A DNA stretch of 64,000 nt from Palsa-504 sp963744575 (GTDB lineage Bacteria; Actinomycetota; Actinomycetes; Streptosporangiales; Streptosporangiaceae). The stretch lies in NCBI GenBank assembly GCA_963744575.1, contig CAVUUF010000023.1:62001-126000 (forward strand), in the 5' to 3' direction. The notes beneath the pieces were generated by a model. The model was not told where the DNA came from. It worked only from the letters and a program-made list of their open reading frames with translations, and searched no databases. How positions within the stretch are numbered: the stretch's first letter is position 1; each line of letters begins with the position of its first letter. The position numbers and the translations under genes were made by a program. Below, piece after piece: positions 16,973 to 24,652 of this stretch.

Positions 16973-17815
16973 ATGGGCATCCTGGACGGCAAGGTCGCCA
17001 TCGTGACCGGCGCGAGCCGGGGTATCGGCGCGGAGATCGCCCGCCGCTTCGGCGCGGCGGGCGCCGCGGTCGCCGTGGCCGCCCGGACGACCGCGGCGGG
17101 CACGTCGCCGTTGCCCGGCACGATCGCCGAGACCGCGGAGCAGATCCGCGCGGCGGGCGGGACGGCGGTGGCCATCCGCGCCGACCTGTCCAAGCCGGAG
17201 GACCGGGAGCGGCTGGTGACCGAGACCGGGCGGCAGCTCGGGCCGCCGGACATCCTGGTCAGCAACGCGGCCGTGACGTACTTCACCCCGGTCACGGACT
17301 TCACTGCGCGACGTTACCGGCTCATGTTCGACGTCCAGGTCGAGGGGCCGTTCCAGCTGGCGCAGCTGGTCGTGCCCGGGATGCGGGACAAGGGCCGGGG
17401 CTGGATCCTGAACATCTCCTCCATCGCGGCCCGGCACCCGGCGTTCCCGCTCCCCGAGCGGGGGGGTCTGGGGGGGTCGTCCCCCCGGGCCAGCACCGCG
17501 CGGGCCCGGCTCGGCGGGACCGTCTACGGGATGTGCAAGGCCGCGCTCGAGCGGTTCTCCACCGGCCTGGCCGCCGAACTCTACGACGACGACATCGCGG
17601 TGAACGCGCTGTCGCCGACCCAGGTGGTGCCCACGCCGGGCACGGTCTTCCATCGCCTGGCGACCGAGGACGATCCCGATTCCGAGCCGCCCGCGGTGAT
17701 GGCGGAGGCCGCGCTGATGCTGTGCAGCGCCGAGCCCAGGACGCTGACCGGGCGGATCGCCTATTCCCAGGACCTGCTGGCGGAGCTGGGCGTCAGCGTC
17801 CCGGCGCGGCGGTGA
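16973..17815 (+). CDS. Short-chain dehydrogenase/reductase
   Basis: The 280-residue protein is a classical SDR: nucleotide-binding TGASRGIG near residue 12, NAAV in the fourth strand, the Ser in LNISSIAA, and the catalytic pair in YGMCK. Classical SDRs oxidise hydroxyl groups with NAD(P). Given the neighbouring hydratase and dehydrogenases, a hydroxyacyl-CoA or ring-hydroxyl substrate is likely. The ATG at 16973 is chosen because AAGGAG lies nine bases upstream; GTG 16964 and ATG 16967 are too close. Between the catalytic Ser and Tyr there is a Gly/Ser/Arg-rich insert (ERGGLGGSSPRAS) encoded by a G-run/C-run hairpin, which lengthens the active-site loop. The PHP-domain gene starts at its stop codon. 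Confidence 0.88.
   Translation: MGILDGKVAIVTGASRGIGAEIARRFGAAGAAVAVAARTTAAGTSPLPGTIAETAEQIRAAGGTAVAIRADLSKPEDRERLVTETGRQLGPPDILVSNAAVTYFTPVTDFTARRYRLMFDVQVEGPFQLAQLVVPGMRDKGRGWILNISSIAARHPAFPLPERGGLGGSSPRASTARARLGGTVYGMCKAALERFSTGLAAELYDDDIAVNALSPTQVVPTPGTVFHRLATEDDPDSEPPAVMAEAALMLCSAEPRTLTGRIAYSQDLLAELGVSVPARR
17461..17486. repeat. G-run/C-run hairpin inserted in the SDR coding sequence
   Basis: A run of six G, then TCT, seven G, TCGT and six C. The second G-run pairs with the C-run across a 4-base loop. It is in frame and encodes a Gly/Ser-rich loop between the SDR catalytic residues. It looks like a small inserted element or an expanded homopolymer, not conserved SDR sequence. Confidence 0.6.
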
Positions 17816-18460
17816 CGCGGCCCTGCCCCCGGCCAGCCGGCTGGGTCCGCGTCGACTGCCACCTGCACACGGTCGCGTCCGGGGACGCGGTGCTGACCCT
17901 GGAGGAGCTCGCCGAACGGGCCCGGCAGGCCGCCCTGGACGTGGTGTGCATCACCGACCACAACGTGACCTCGGCGGCCGTCGCGGCGGCCGGACGGGAC
18001 CTCGGCGTCCGCGTCGTGGTTGGCGAGGAGATCAGGACGCCAGACGGCGACGTGATCGCGCTGTTCCTGACCGAGCGGATCCCGTACGTGCTGCCGGTGG
18101 CCGAGGTCGTCACCCGGATCAGGGCCCAGGGCGGGCTGGTGTACGCGCCGCACCCGTTCGACGCGGGCCGCTCCAGCCTGGGCCGGGTGCTGCCCGGCCT
18201 GTGCCGGGCGGGCGCCGTGGACATCGTCGAGGTCTTCAAACGCCAAGATCGCAAACCAGGCGCCGAACGAGCGGGCGCGTGCCCTGGCCACCGCGTATGC
18301 CCTGCCTGGCGGGGCGGGGCCGGACGCGCACGACGCGCCCGGCGTGGGCGCGGCCTGGCTGGAGATGCCCGACTTCGACGGCCCGGCCAGCTTCCTGGCC
18401 GCGCTGGCGGACGCGCGGGTGACCGGTGAGTACCGCCCGCACGCCCCGCGCTACCCGCGG
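17812..18460 (+). pseudogene. PHP-domain phosphoesterase, frameshifted
   Basis: The gene starts with GTG overlapping the SDR stop. It encodes a PHP metal-dependent phosphoesterase: VDCHLHTVASGD (HxH metal motif), CITDHN, EEIRTPDGD and YAPHPFD. At VEVF the frame breaks. Removing one A from the AAA at 18238-18240 restores NAKIANQAPNERARA and then ALPGGAGPDAHDAPGVG, which carries the last metal-binding DxH, so a single-base insertion explains the break. The restored frame has no stop before it runs into the convergent acyl-CoA dehydrogenase gene. It could be a sequencing error, a recent mutation or a true pseudogene. PHP proteins of this size act on nucleic acid or nucleotide phosphates, but no substrate is implied. 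Confidence 0.75.
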
Positions 18461-18466
18461 CGCGCC

Positions 18467-19576
18467 TTACAGCCCGATCCGGGTGGCCAGCCGCTCCCGG
18501 TGGTAGCCGCCGTCGCCGAGGAACAGCTCGCTGGACTTCGCCCGCTTGAGGTACAGGTGGGCGTCGTGCTCCCAGGTGAAGCCGATGCCGCCGTGGATCT
18601 GGATGTTCTCGGCGGCCGCGTGGAAGTAGGTCTCGGCGGCGTAGGCCTGCACCAGCGGGGCCAGCACCGGGAACTCGGCGGAGTTCTCCGCCACCGCGGC
18701 GGCCGCGTAGCCGACCGCGGACCGCAGCGACTCGACCTCGAGCAGCAGGTCGGCGCAGCGGTGCTTGAGCGCCTGGAAACTGCCGATGGGCCGCCCGAAC
18801 TGGTGCCGGACCTTGGCGTACTCCACCGCCATGTCCAGCGCCCGCTGCGCGCCGCCGAGCTGCTCGGCGGCCAGCGCGATGGCGGCCACGTCGAGGGTGC
18901 GGTCCAGCACCGCGGCGGCGTCGCCGGGCGACCCGATCAGCCGGCCCGGCGTGTCGGCGAACTCCAGCCGGGCCAGCTTCCTGGTCTGGTCCAGCGTGGG
19001 CAGCGCGGTCCGGCCCACCACATCCCCCTCCACCGCGAACAGCGACAGGCCGGCGTCGGTGGCCGCGACGACCAGGATCAGCCCGGCCGTCCAGCCGTCG
19101 AGCACGAAGCTCTTGTGCCCGTCAAGACGCCAGCCCTGGCCGTCCTTGACCGCGGACAGCCGGATCGCGCCCGGATCCCAGGACCCGTCGTCCTCGGTGA
19201 AGGCCAGGGTGGCGACGGTCTGGCCGGACGCGATGTCGGGCAGCAGCCCGCGCCGGGCTCCCTCGTCCGCGCTGGCCAGCAGCGCCGTGGCGGCCAACAC
19301 GGCGCTGGCCAGGTACGGGCCGCCGTACAGCGCGGCGCCGAACTCCTCCAGCACGATCGCCTGCTCGGCGAAGCTGAAGCCGCCGCCGCCGTACGCCTCG
19401 GGGATGGCCAGCCCCTGCAGGCCCAGCTGGCTGCCCGCCTGCGCCCAGACGGCCCAGTCCGTGCCGTCTTCGGTCTCCATGAGCTCGCGGACCCGGGTCA
19501 GCGGCGCCCGGTCCGCCAGGAAGCGCCGAACCGAGGCGCGCAGCTCATCTTGCTCCGCACTGACACCCAGGATCAT
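18467..19576 (-). CDS. Acyl-CoA dehydrogenase, FadE type (shorter subunit)
   Basis: The 369-residue protein has the acyl-CoA dehydrogenase fold: an N-terminal helical domain (residues 1-115), a middle beta-domain (LAFTEDDGSWDPG, LDGHKSFVLDG), and a C-terminal helical domain with RHQFGRPIGSFQALKH for FAD contact and IQIHGGIGFTWEHDAHLYLKR. It oxidises an acyl-CoA to the 2-enoyl-CoA and passes electrons to ETF. The usual catalytic Glu position near the C-terminus reads LFLGDGG, so its base is unclear. Pairing with the second dehydrogenase in this operon fits the alpha2-beta2 FadE enzymes of steroid catabolism, where one subunit supplies the base. Its ATG overlaps the stop of the acyl-CoA synthetase gene. 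Confidence 0.92.
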   Translation of the reverse strand: MILGVSAEQDELRASVRRFLADRAPLTRVRELMETEDGTDWAVWAQAGSQLGLQGLAIPEAYGGGGFSFAEQAIVLEEFGAALYGGPYLASAVLAATALLASADEGARRGLLPDIASGQTVATLAFTEDDGSWDPGAIRLSAVKDGQGWRLDGHKSFVLDGWTAGLILVVAATDAGLSLFAVEGDVVGRTALPTLDQTRKLARLEFADTPGRLIGSPGDAAAVLDRTLDVAAIALAAEQLGGAQRALDMAVEYAKVRHQFGRPIGSFQALKHRCADLLLEVESLRSAVGYAAAAVAENSAEFPVLAPLVQAYAAETYFHAAAENIQIHGGIGFTWEHDAHLYLKRAKSSELFLGDGGYHRERLATRIGL

Positions 19577-21792
19577 GCCGGTTGCTCCAATCCTTCCGTG
19601 ACCACGAGGACGTCGAGCGCCTCGACCTGATCTCCGTTCACCCACAGCGGGTTGACTTCCAGCGCGCGTAGTGCCCCGTACCGGGCGCCGTTCAGGGACA
19701 GCGCGACCTCGCCCAGCCGGGCGATCGCCGCGGCCACCGCATCCAGGTCGGCGGGTACCGCGCCGCGCGCGCCCTGCAGCAGCGGCAGCCCGCGCAGCTC
19801 GCCGAGCATCCGCCTGACCTCGGCGGTGTCCACGGGAAGCACGCGCAGGCTGGTGTCCTGGAGGATCTCGACCCAGATCCCGCCGAAGCCGACGGCCAGC
19901 ACCGGCCCGAACGTCGGGTCGACGGTGACGCCGGCCAGCAGCTCCGCTCCGCCCGCGCGCATCGGCGTCACGAGCACGCCGTCGACGGCGGCGCCCTGAG
20001 CCTGGCCGGCCGCGCGGACCTTCTCGTCGCCGGCCCGCACCCCTGCCTCCGAGCCCAGCCCGAGGATCACCCCGCCAACGTCGGACTTGTGGGTGATCTG
20101 CGCCGAGCAGATCTTCACCGCCACCGGCAGCCCGACGTCCCTGGCGATATCGACGGCCTCCTCGGCCGAGCCGGCCAGCCCGCCGGGCACCACCGGCACG
20201 CCCGCCGCGGCCAGCAGGCGCCGCGCCTCCACCTCAGACCAGGGGGCCGCCGGCCGCGGGCCAGGGGACGGCGCGGCGCGAGCCGGACCCGCCCGGACCC
20301 GGCCCCGGTGCTCCAGCCAGCGCAGCGCGTGGCCCAGCGCGCCGATGCCCAGGTTCAGCCCGGCGAGCACGGTGATGCCGTGCCGCGTCAGCAGTCCCAG
20401 GCCGTAGTCGCTGATGTTCACGCAGGTGCTGGCGACCGGGATGACCGGGATCGGGGCGGATGCCATCCGCCCCGCCAGCCAGTCCACCCGGGCCTCGAGC
20501 GCGCGGGCCATCCCCTCGTCCGGCGGCCGGGCCTCGGGCAGGGTCAGCCCGGAGAACAGGACGAAATCCAGGTTCGGGTCCCGCACCGCGAGGCCGAGCG
20601 CGTGGTCGACGTCGGTCAGCGGGCCGGTCCGGGCGGACAGGTTGGCCAGCGCGCCGAAGCCGGTGACGTCCAGCGGGTTCTGCGCGGCGGCGAACGGCGG
20701 CAGGTGCACGGCGATCGCCGCCGCCGTCTCCGCCGAGAAATCCGGGATCGCCAGGCCCTGGGCACTGGCCGCGTCGGCGATGATGTCGCAGGAACCGCCG
20801 GACAGGGTCAGCACGCCCATCCGCCGTCCGCGCGGCCAGCGATGGTAGCCGAGCGCCGCCCCGGTGGTCAGCAGTTCCTCCAGGCTGGTCACCCGGATGA
20901 CGTTGAGCTGGCGCAGCGCCGCGTCGACCACCGCGTCGTCGCCGGCCACCGAACCGGTGTGCGCCAGCGCCGCCTGCTGCCCGGCCGGGCTCGAGCCGAC
21001 CTTCAGCGCGACGATCGGCTTGCCGGCCCGGTCCGCCTTCTCCGCCGCCCGGGTGAACCTGGCCGGGTCGCCGATCTCCTCGAGGAACAGGCAGATGACC
21101 CGGGTGGCCTCGTCCTGGACCAGGTAGTCGAGCACGTCGGCGGTCTTGATCATGCCCTCGTTGCCCATCGAGGTGAGCAGGCTGATCCCGATGGCGTGCG
21201 CCTTGGCGAAGGCCAGCACCACGCTGGCCAGGGCGCCGCTCTGCAGCGCCACGCCCACCGGCCCCGCGGTGAGCGGTGCGGGCAGGGTCAGCGCGTAGGG
21301 CGCCGAACGGGCGTGGGCGTTGACGAAGCCCAGGCAGTTCGGGCCGAGCACGGTGACGCCGTTCGCCGCCGCGCGGGCCACCATCGCGTCTTCCAGCGCC
21401 CGGCCGGCCGGGCCCACCTCGCGGTAGCCGGAGGCGAGCACCACCGCGTTGCGCATCCCGGTCGCGCCCATGTCGTCAAGGACGCCCTCGACCGCCTGCA
21501 CCGGGGCCAGGATGAACGCCAGGTCGGCCGGCTCGGGCAGGTCCCGCAGGCTCCGCACCACCGGCAGGCCGAACGCGCTGGCGGCCCGCGGGTGCACGGC
21601 CGTCAGCGGGCCGGCGAAGCCCGCGGTCGCGCAGCTCGCCACGATGAACCGGGCCCACCCGGAGTTGTCCGAGGCGCCGACCAGGGCGATGCTCCGCGGC
21701 GCGAAGAACTCGCGCAGCCGCCGCGGCGTCACGAGCTCGCGCGTCACGCCGTCGGCGGCCGCGCCCGGGGCCCGCGGTCCCGGTCCGGTCAC
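19573..21792 (-). CDS. ADP-forming acyl-CoA synthetase (acetate-CoA ligase-like)
   Basis: The 739-residue protein is a fused NDP-forming acyl-CoA synthetase. It has a CoA-binding domain (FFAPRSIALVGASDNSG, VLGPNCLGFVN), a succinyl-CoA-ligase-like domain (LKVGSSPAGQQAALAHTGS with the candidate phospho-His), and a C-terminal ATP-grasp domain (VEARRLLAAAGVPVVPG, VAVKICSAQITHKSDVGGV, LEVNPLWVNG). It makes acyl-CoA from an acid, CoA and ATP, releasing ADP. The GTG start overlaps the stop of the upstream dehydrogenase, and its stop overlaps the next start, so three genes form one coupled operon. It probably activates the acid that the dehydrogenases oxidise. Confidence 0.9.
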   Translation of the reverse strand: MTGPGPRAPGAAADGVTRELVTPRRLREFFAPRSIALVGASDNSGWARFIVASCATAGFAGPLTAVHPRAASAFGLPVVRSLRDLPEPADLAFILAPVQAVEGVLDDMGATGMRNAVVLASGYREVGPAGRALEDAMVARAAANGVTVLGPNCLGFVNAHARSAPYALTLPAPLTAGPVGVALQSGALASVVLAFAKAHAIGISLLTSMGNEGMIKTADVLDYLVQDEATRVICLFLEEIGDPARFTRAAEKADRAGKPIVALKVGSSPAGQQAALAHTGSVAGDDAVVDAALRQLNVIRVTSLEELLTTGAALGYHRWPRGRRMGVLTLSGGSCDIIADAASAQGLAIPDFSAETAAAIAVHLPPFAAAQNPLDVTGFGALANLSARTGPLTDVDHALGLAVRDPNLDFVLFSGLTLPEARPPDEGMARALEARVDWLAGRMASAPIPVIPVASTCVNISDYGLGLLTRHGITVLAGLNLGIGALGHALRWLEHRGRVRAGPARAAPSPGPRPAAPWSEVEARRLLAAAGVPVVPGGLAGSAEEAVDIARDVGLPVAVKICSAQITHKSDVGGVILGLGSEAGVRAGDEKVRAAGQAQGAAVDGVLVTPMRAGGAELLAGVTVDPTFGPVLAVGFGGIWVEILQDTSLRVLPVDTAEVRRMLGELRGLPLLQGARGAVPADLDAVAAAIARLGEVALSLNGARYGALRALEVNPLWVNGDQVEALDVLVVTEGLEQPA

Positions 21793-23003
21793 CGCGGCTC
21801 CTTGGGCAGTCCCAGGGCCCGCTCGCCGATGATGTTCCGCTGGATCTCGCTGGTCCCGGAGTAGATGGTGCCGGCCCGGCTGCTGAGGAACACGCTTTGC
21901 CAGGAGCTGACCGGGTAGCCGTCGCCGTCCGGCCGCAGCAGCCCGTCGGCGCCCTCGATGCCGATGGCGATCTCGCCCAGCCGCTTGTGGTACTCGCTCC
22001 AGAACAGCTTGGCCACCGAGGCCTCCGGGCCCGGCGGGCGGCCCGCGGCCACCTGCGCCAGCGTGCGCAGCCCGCTGAAGCGCATCAGCTCCACCTGGGT
22101 GTAGGCCCAGGCGAGCTGCTGGCGGATCAGCGGGTCGGCGGTCTTGCCGCGCTTGCGCGCCGTCTCGACCAGCGTCCAGAACTCCCGCTCGTAGCCCAGG
22201 TGCGCCACGGTGGCCCGGCCGCCGCGCTCGTGCCCCAGCGTGGTCATGGCCACCCGCCAGCCGTTGCCCAGGCCGCCGATGACGTTGAACAGCGGGGCCC
22301 GGACGCCGTCCAGGAAGTCCTCGTAGAACTCCGCCGCGCCGGACATCTGCTTGATCGGCCGGTACGTCACGCCGGGGCCGGTGAAGTCGATCAGCACGTA
22401 GGAGAGCCCGGCGTGCTTGGGCGCGTCCGGGTCGGTCCGGCACAGCAGGAACATCCGGTTGGCCCGGGCGGCGCCCGAGGTCCACACCTTCTGGCCAGTG
22501 ATGACGAGCTCGCCGGAGTCGAGCACGCCGCGGGTCTCGACCGCGGCCAGGTCCGAGCCGTGGTCCGGCTCAGAGAAGCCCTGGCAGTACACGTCCTCGC
22601 CGGAGATGATCCGGGGCAGGAAGTACGCCCGCTGCTCTTGGGTGCCGTGCACGATGACGGAGGGGCCGACCAGCCACTCGCCCATGCCCCGGGTCACCCG
22701 GGGCAGGCCGGCCCGGAAGAACTCCTCGTTCAGCACGGCCACCCGGACCGCGTCCAGGCCCTGCCCGCCGAACTCGGCCGGCCAGTGCGGGCAGATCAGC
22801 CGGCGGGCCGCCAGCTTGGCCGCCCACTCGGCGTAGGCGGGGTGGGCCTGCGCCTCGGCCAGCCGGGCGCCGGGCCGGGCGCCCGCGGTCATCGGCATGT
22901 TCCAGTCGATCAGCGCGGCCAGCTCGGCGGGCGCCTCGGCTGCGATCCAGTCCCGCAGCTCCGCGCGGAACCGGGCGATCTCCGGGCCAAGGTCAAGTTC
23001 CAT
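21789..23003 (-). CDS. Acyl-CoA dehydrogenase, FadE type (larger subunit)
   Basis: This 404-residue acyl-CoA dehydrogenase has WPAEFGGQGLDAV in the N-terminal domain, CQGFSEPDHGSDLA and ITGQKVWTSGA in the middle domain, and RAGTIYSGTSEIQRNIIGERALGLPK at the C-terminus (given as a region). The residue equivalent to the MCAD catalytic Glu (YEGT) is Ser here (YSGT), so the base lies elsewhere or on the partner subunit. It is the first gene of a three-gene operon. A strong ribosome-binding site (GGGGAGG) precedes the ATG, and operator c overlaps the promoter (TTGATC and TAGTAT, 18 bp apart). It resembles long-chain or steroid-side-chain FadE proteins. Confidence 0.92.
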   Translation of the reverse strand: MELDLGPEIARFRAELRDWIAAEAPAELAALIDWNMPMTAGARPGARLAEAQAHPAYAEWAAKLAARRLICPHWPAEFGGQGLDAVRVAVLNEEFFRAGLPRVTRGMGEWLVGPSVIVHGTQEQRAYFLPRIISGEDVYCQGFSEPDHGSDLAAVETRGVLDSGELVITGQKVWTSGAARANRMFLLCRTDPDAPKHAGLSYVLIDFTGPGVTYRPIKQMSGAAEFYEDFLDGVRAPLFNVIGGLGNGWRVAMTTLGHERGGRATVAHLGYEREFWTLVETARKRGKTADPLIRQQLAWAYTQVELMRFSGLRTLAQVAAGRPPGPEASVAKLFWSEYHKRLGEIAIGIEGADGLLRPDGDGYPVSSWQSVFLSSRAGTIYSGTSEIQRNIIGERALGLPKEPR

Positions 23004-23029
23004 GGCCGCCTCCCCTGGCGTACCGGATA

Positions 23030-23046
23030 CTAGAATTTAATTCTAG
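23030..23046. promoter_or_regulatory. Regulon operator c, CTAGAA-TTTAA-TTCTAG
   Basis: Perfect palindrome upstream of the dehydrogenase-synthetase-dehydrogenase operon. On the minus strand a -35-like TTGATC (23051-23056) and a -10-like TAGTAT (23027-23032) flank and overlap it, so a bound protein would block RNA polymerase. Confidence 0.8.
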
Positions 23047-23240
23047 ATCTGATCAAATATCGGCACCCGTCCGCTGTCAACCCCCACCCTGGAACCAGGC
23101 CCGGAGGTCCGGAGAAGCACGCAGTCAGCCCGTTCGGGCCTAGACCGGTGGCTGCCAGGGACCGCCGGTCATCAGCCGCGGGGCTGGTTAGACGGGATTC
23201 GCCCCCCTTGACATCGCCGGGTCCCGGCTAGAGGGTAATT

Positions 23241-23257
23241 CCAGAAGATGATTCCAT
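23241..23257. promoter_or_regulatory. Regulon operator f (degenerate), CCAGAA-GATGA-TTCCAT
   Basis: Left half-site intact; the right half keeps TTC only. It is 47 bp upstream of the SDR at 23304 and has the same 17-bp geometry as the better copies, so it is a plausible weak operator. Confidence 0.45.
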
Positions 23258-23303
23258 TAATACCGGCTCTGTGATTACCCGGGGAAGGGTCTGGTGGGCT
23301 GGC

Positions 23304-24185
23304 ATGGCACGACTGGACGGGCGGGTCGCGATCGTCACCGGGGCCGGCCGGGGGATCGGCAGGTCGGTGGCCAGGCTGCTGGCCAGCGAGGGTGCCTCGG
23401 TGGTGGTCAACGACCTGGGCGCGGCGGTCGACGGTTCGGGGCATGACTCCGGGCCCGCGCAGCACGTGGTGGCCGAGATCGGCGAGGCCGGCGGGAAGGC
23501 CGTCGCCAACGGCGCGGACATCTCCGACTTCGCCGCGGCCGAGCAGCTGATCCAGACCGCCATCGAGGAGTTCGGCCGGCTCGATGTGCTGGTCAACGTG
23601 GCCGGCATCCTGCGGGACCGGATGGTCTTCAACATGACCGAGCAGGAGTGGGACGACGTGATCCGCGTCCACCTGAAGGGGACGTTCAACACCACGAGGT
23701 TCGCCTCGGCGCACTGGCGGTCGCTGCGGGAGGAGTCGGCGCAGAACCGCATCATCAACTTCACCTCGGTCTCCGGCCTGCACGGAGCGCCCGGCCAGCC
23801 GAACTACGCGGCGGCCAAGATGGGCATCGTCGGGCTGACCTACTCCTGCGCCCGGGCGCTGGCCAAGTACGGGGTCACGGTGAACGGGATCTCGCCGGGC
23901 GCCGCCACCCGGATGACCGACTCGGTACCCACCGACCGCCGCCGGACCAGGCCCGATGTGGACGAGTGGTCCCCGGGCAACGTGGCCCCGATCGTCGCCT
24001 ACCTGGCCTCGGAGCGTTCCGGCTGGATCACCGGGCGGGTCATCCACTCCTCGGGCTACGAGGTGTCCCTGTACAGCAACCCGGAGCCGGTCGTGCGCAT
24101 CGTCGGCACCGGCCCCTGGGACGCCGACGACCTGACCGAGCAGGTGGAGCGGGCCTTCGGCCCGATGCTCGGCCGGGCCCGCTAG
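23304..24185 (+). CDS. SDR-family (3R)-hydroxyacyl-CoA dehydrogenase-like protein
   Basis: The 293-residue SDR begins MARLDGRVAIVTGAGRGIG. It has the D-rich loop VVVNDLGAAVDGSG and ADISDF, VNVAGILRD, the Ser in INFTSVSGLHG, and YAAAKMG as the YxxxK pair. The long VVNDLG loop and the C-terminal extension (WDADDLTEQVERAF) resemble the dehydrogenase part of peroxisomal multifunctional enzyme type 2, which oxidises (3R)-hydroxyacyl-CoA. This complements the MaoC (R)-hydratase in the same regulon. The ATG at 23304 follows GGTCTGGTGGG; an ATT-started extension is possible. It is convergent with the SCP2-like gene, one base apart. Confidence 0.88.
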   Translation: MARLDGRVAIVTGAGRGIGRSVARLLASEGASVVVNDLGAAVDGSGHDSGPAQHVVAEIGEAGGKAVANGADISDFAAAEQLIQTAIEEFGRLDVLVNVAGILRDRMVFNMTEQEWDDVIRVHLKGTFNTTRFASAHWRSLREESAQNRIINFTSVSGLHGAPGQPNYAAAKMGIVGLTYSCARALAKYGVTVNGISPGAATRMTDSVPTDRRRTRPDVDEWSPGNVAPIVAYLASERSGWITGRVIHSSGYEVSLYSNPEPVVRIVGTGPWDADDLTEQVERAFGPMLGRAR

Positions 24186-24186
24186 C

Positions 24187-24648
24187 TCAGGCGTAGACGG
24201 CGGGCACGGCGCCGGTGACGGCGAGACACTCGACGAAGAAGTAGATCCCCTTGAAGAACTCGAGCAGGTTGCCCTCTTCGAGCACGATCTTGCGGTACAT
24301 GACCGTGCGCTGCGCGTCGTATCCGTCGTGCAGCGCCTTCCAGTCCCGGTAATCCATGCCGAGCACGTAGGTCGCCTCGAGCGGGTCGTCCGGGCCGATG
24401 ATGTGGCAGTCGGTGACCGTGCCGCCGCCCCACTGGACGAACAGATAGGCAGTGTCCACTCCCGGGCCCACTCCCGGCCGGTCACGGCAGCCCAGCGCCC
24501 AGGACGCCGGGTACATGCGCTTGATCAGGTCGAAGAAATCCCAGTACTCCTGGAGCTTGGCCGCCCGGGCCTGCGCCGACGGCCCGGCCGCCAGCGCGTC
24601 GCGGACCGCGTCGGCCCATTTCTTGCTGAAGAATTCCGGCTCCGCCAC
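24187..24648 (-). CDS. SCP2-like sterol/lipid carrier domain protein
   Basis: The 153-residue protein appears to be a single SCP2-type lipid-binding domain: an N-terminal helix (FFSKKWADAVRDAL), a beta-sheet with DTAYLFVQWGGGTVTDCHIIG, the pair YVLGMDYRDWKALHDG, and a C-terminal MYRKIVLEEGNLLEFFKG. SCP2 domains bind fatty acyl-CoAs or sterols. The GTG start at 24648 lies 4 bp after the stop of the R2-like diiron gene, so both are in one transcript under operator d. A role in presenting a lipid substrate to the diiron protein is inference from this pairing. Confidence 0.7.
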   Translation of the reverse strand: MAEPEFFSKKWADAVRDALAAGPSAQARAAKLQEYWDFFDLIKRMYPASWALGCRDRPGVGPGVDTAYLFVQWGGGTVTDCHIIGPDDPLEATYVLGMDYRDWKALHDGYDAQRTVMYRKIVLEEGNLLEFFKGIYFFVECLAVTGAVPAVYA

Positions 24649-24652
24649 GGGG

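Noticed and set aside
20089..21864. Long open frames antisense to the acyl-CoA synthetase and other genes (also 5324-6886, 31770-33722, 36059-37573)
   Set aside because: They are third-position GC shadows rich in Arg, Gly, Ala and Pro with no family sequence; the opposite-strand genes have clear motifs.
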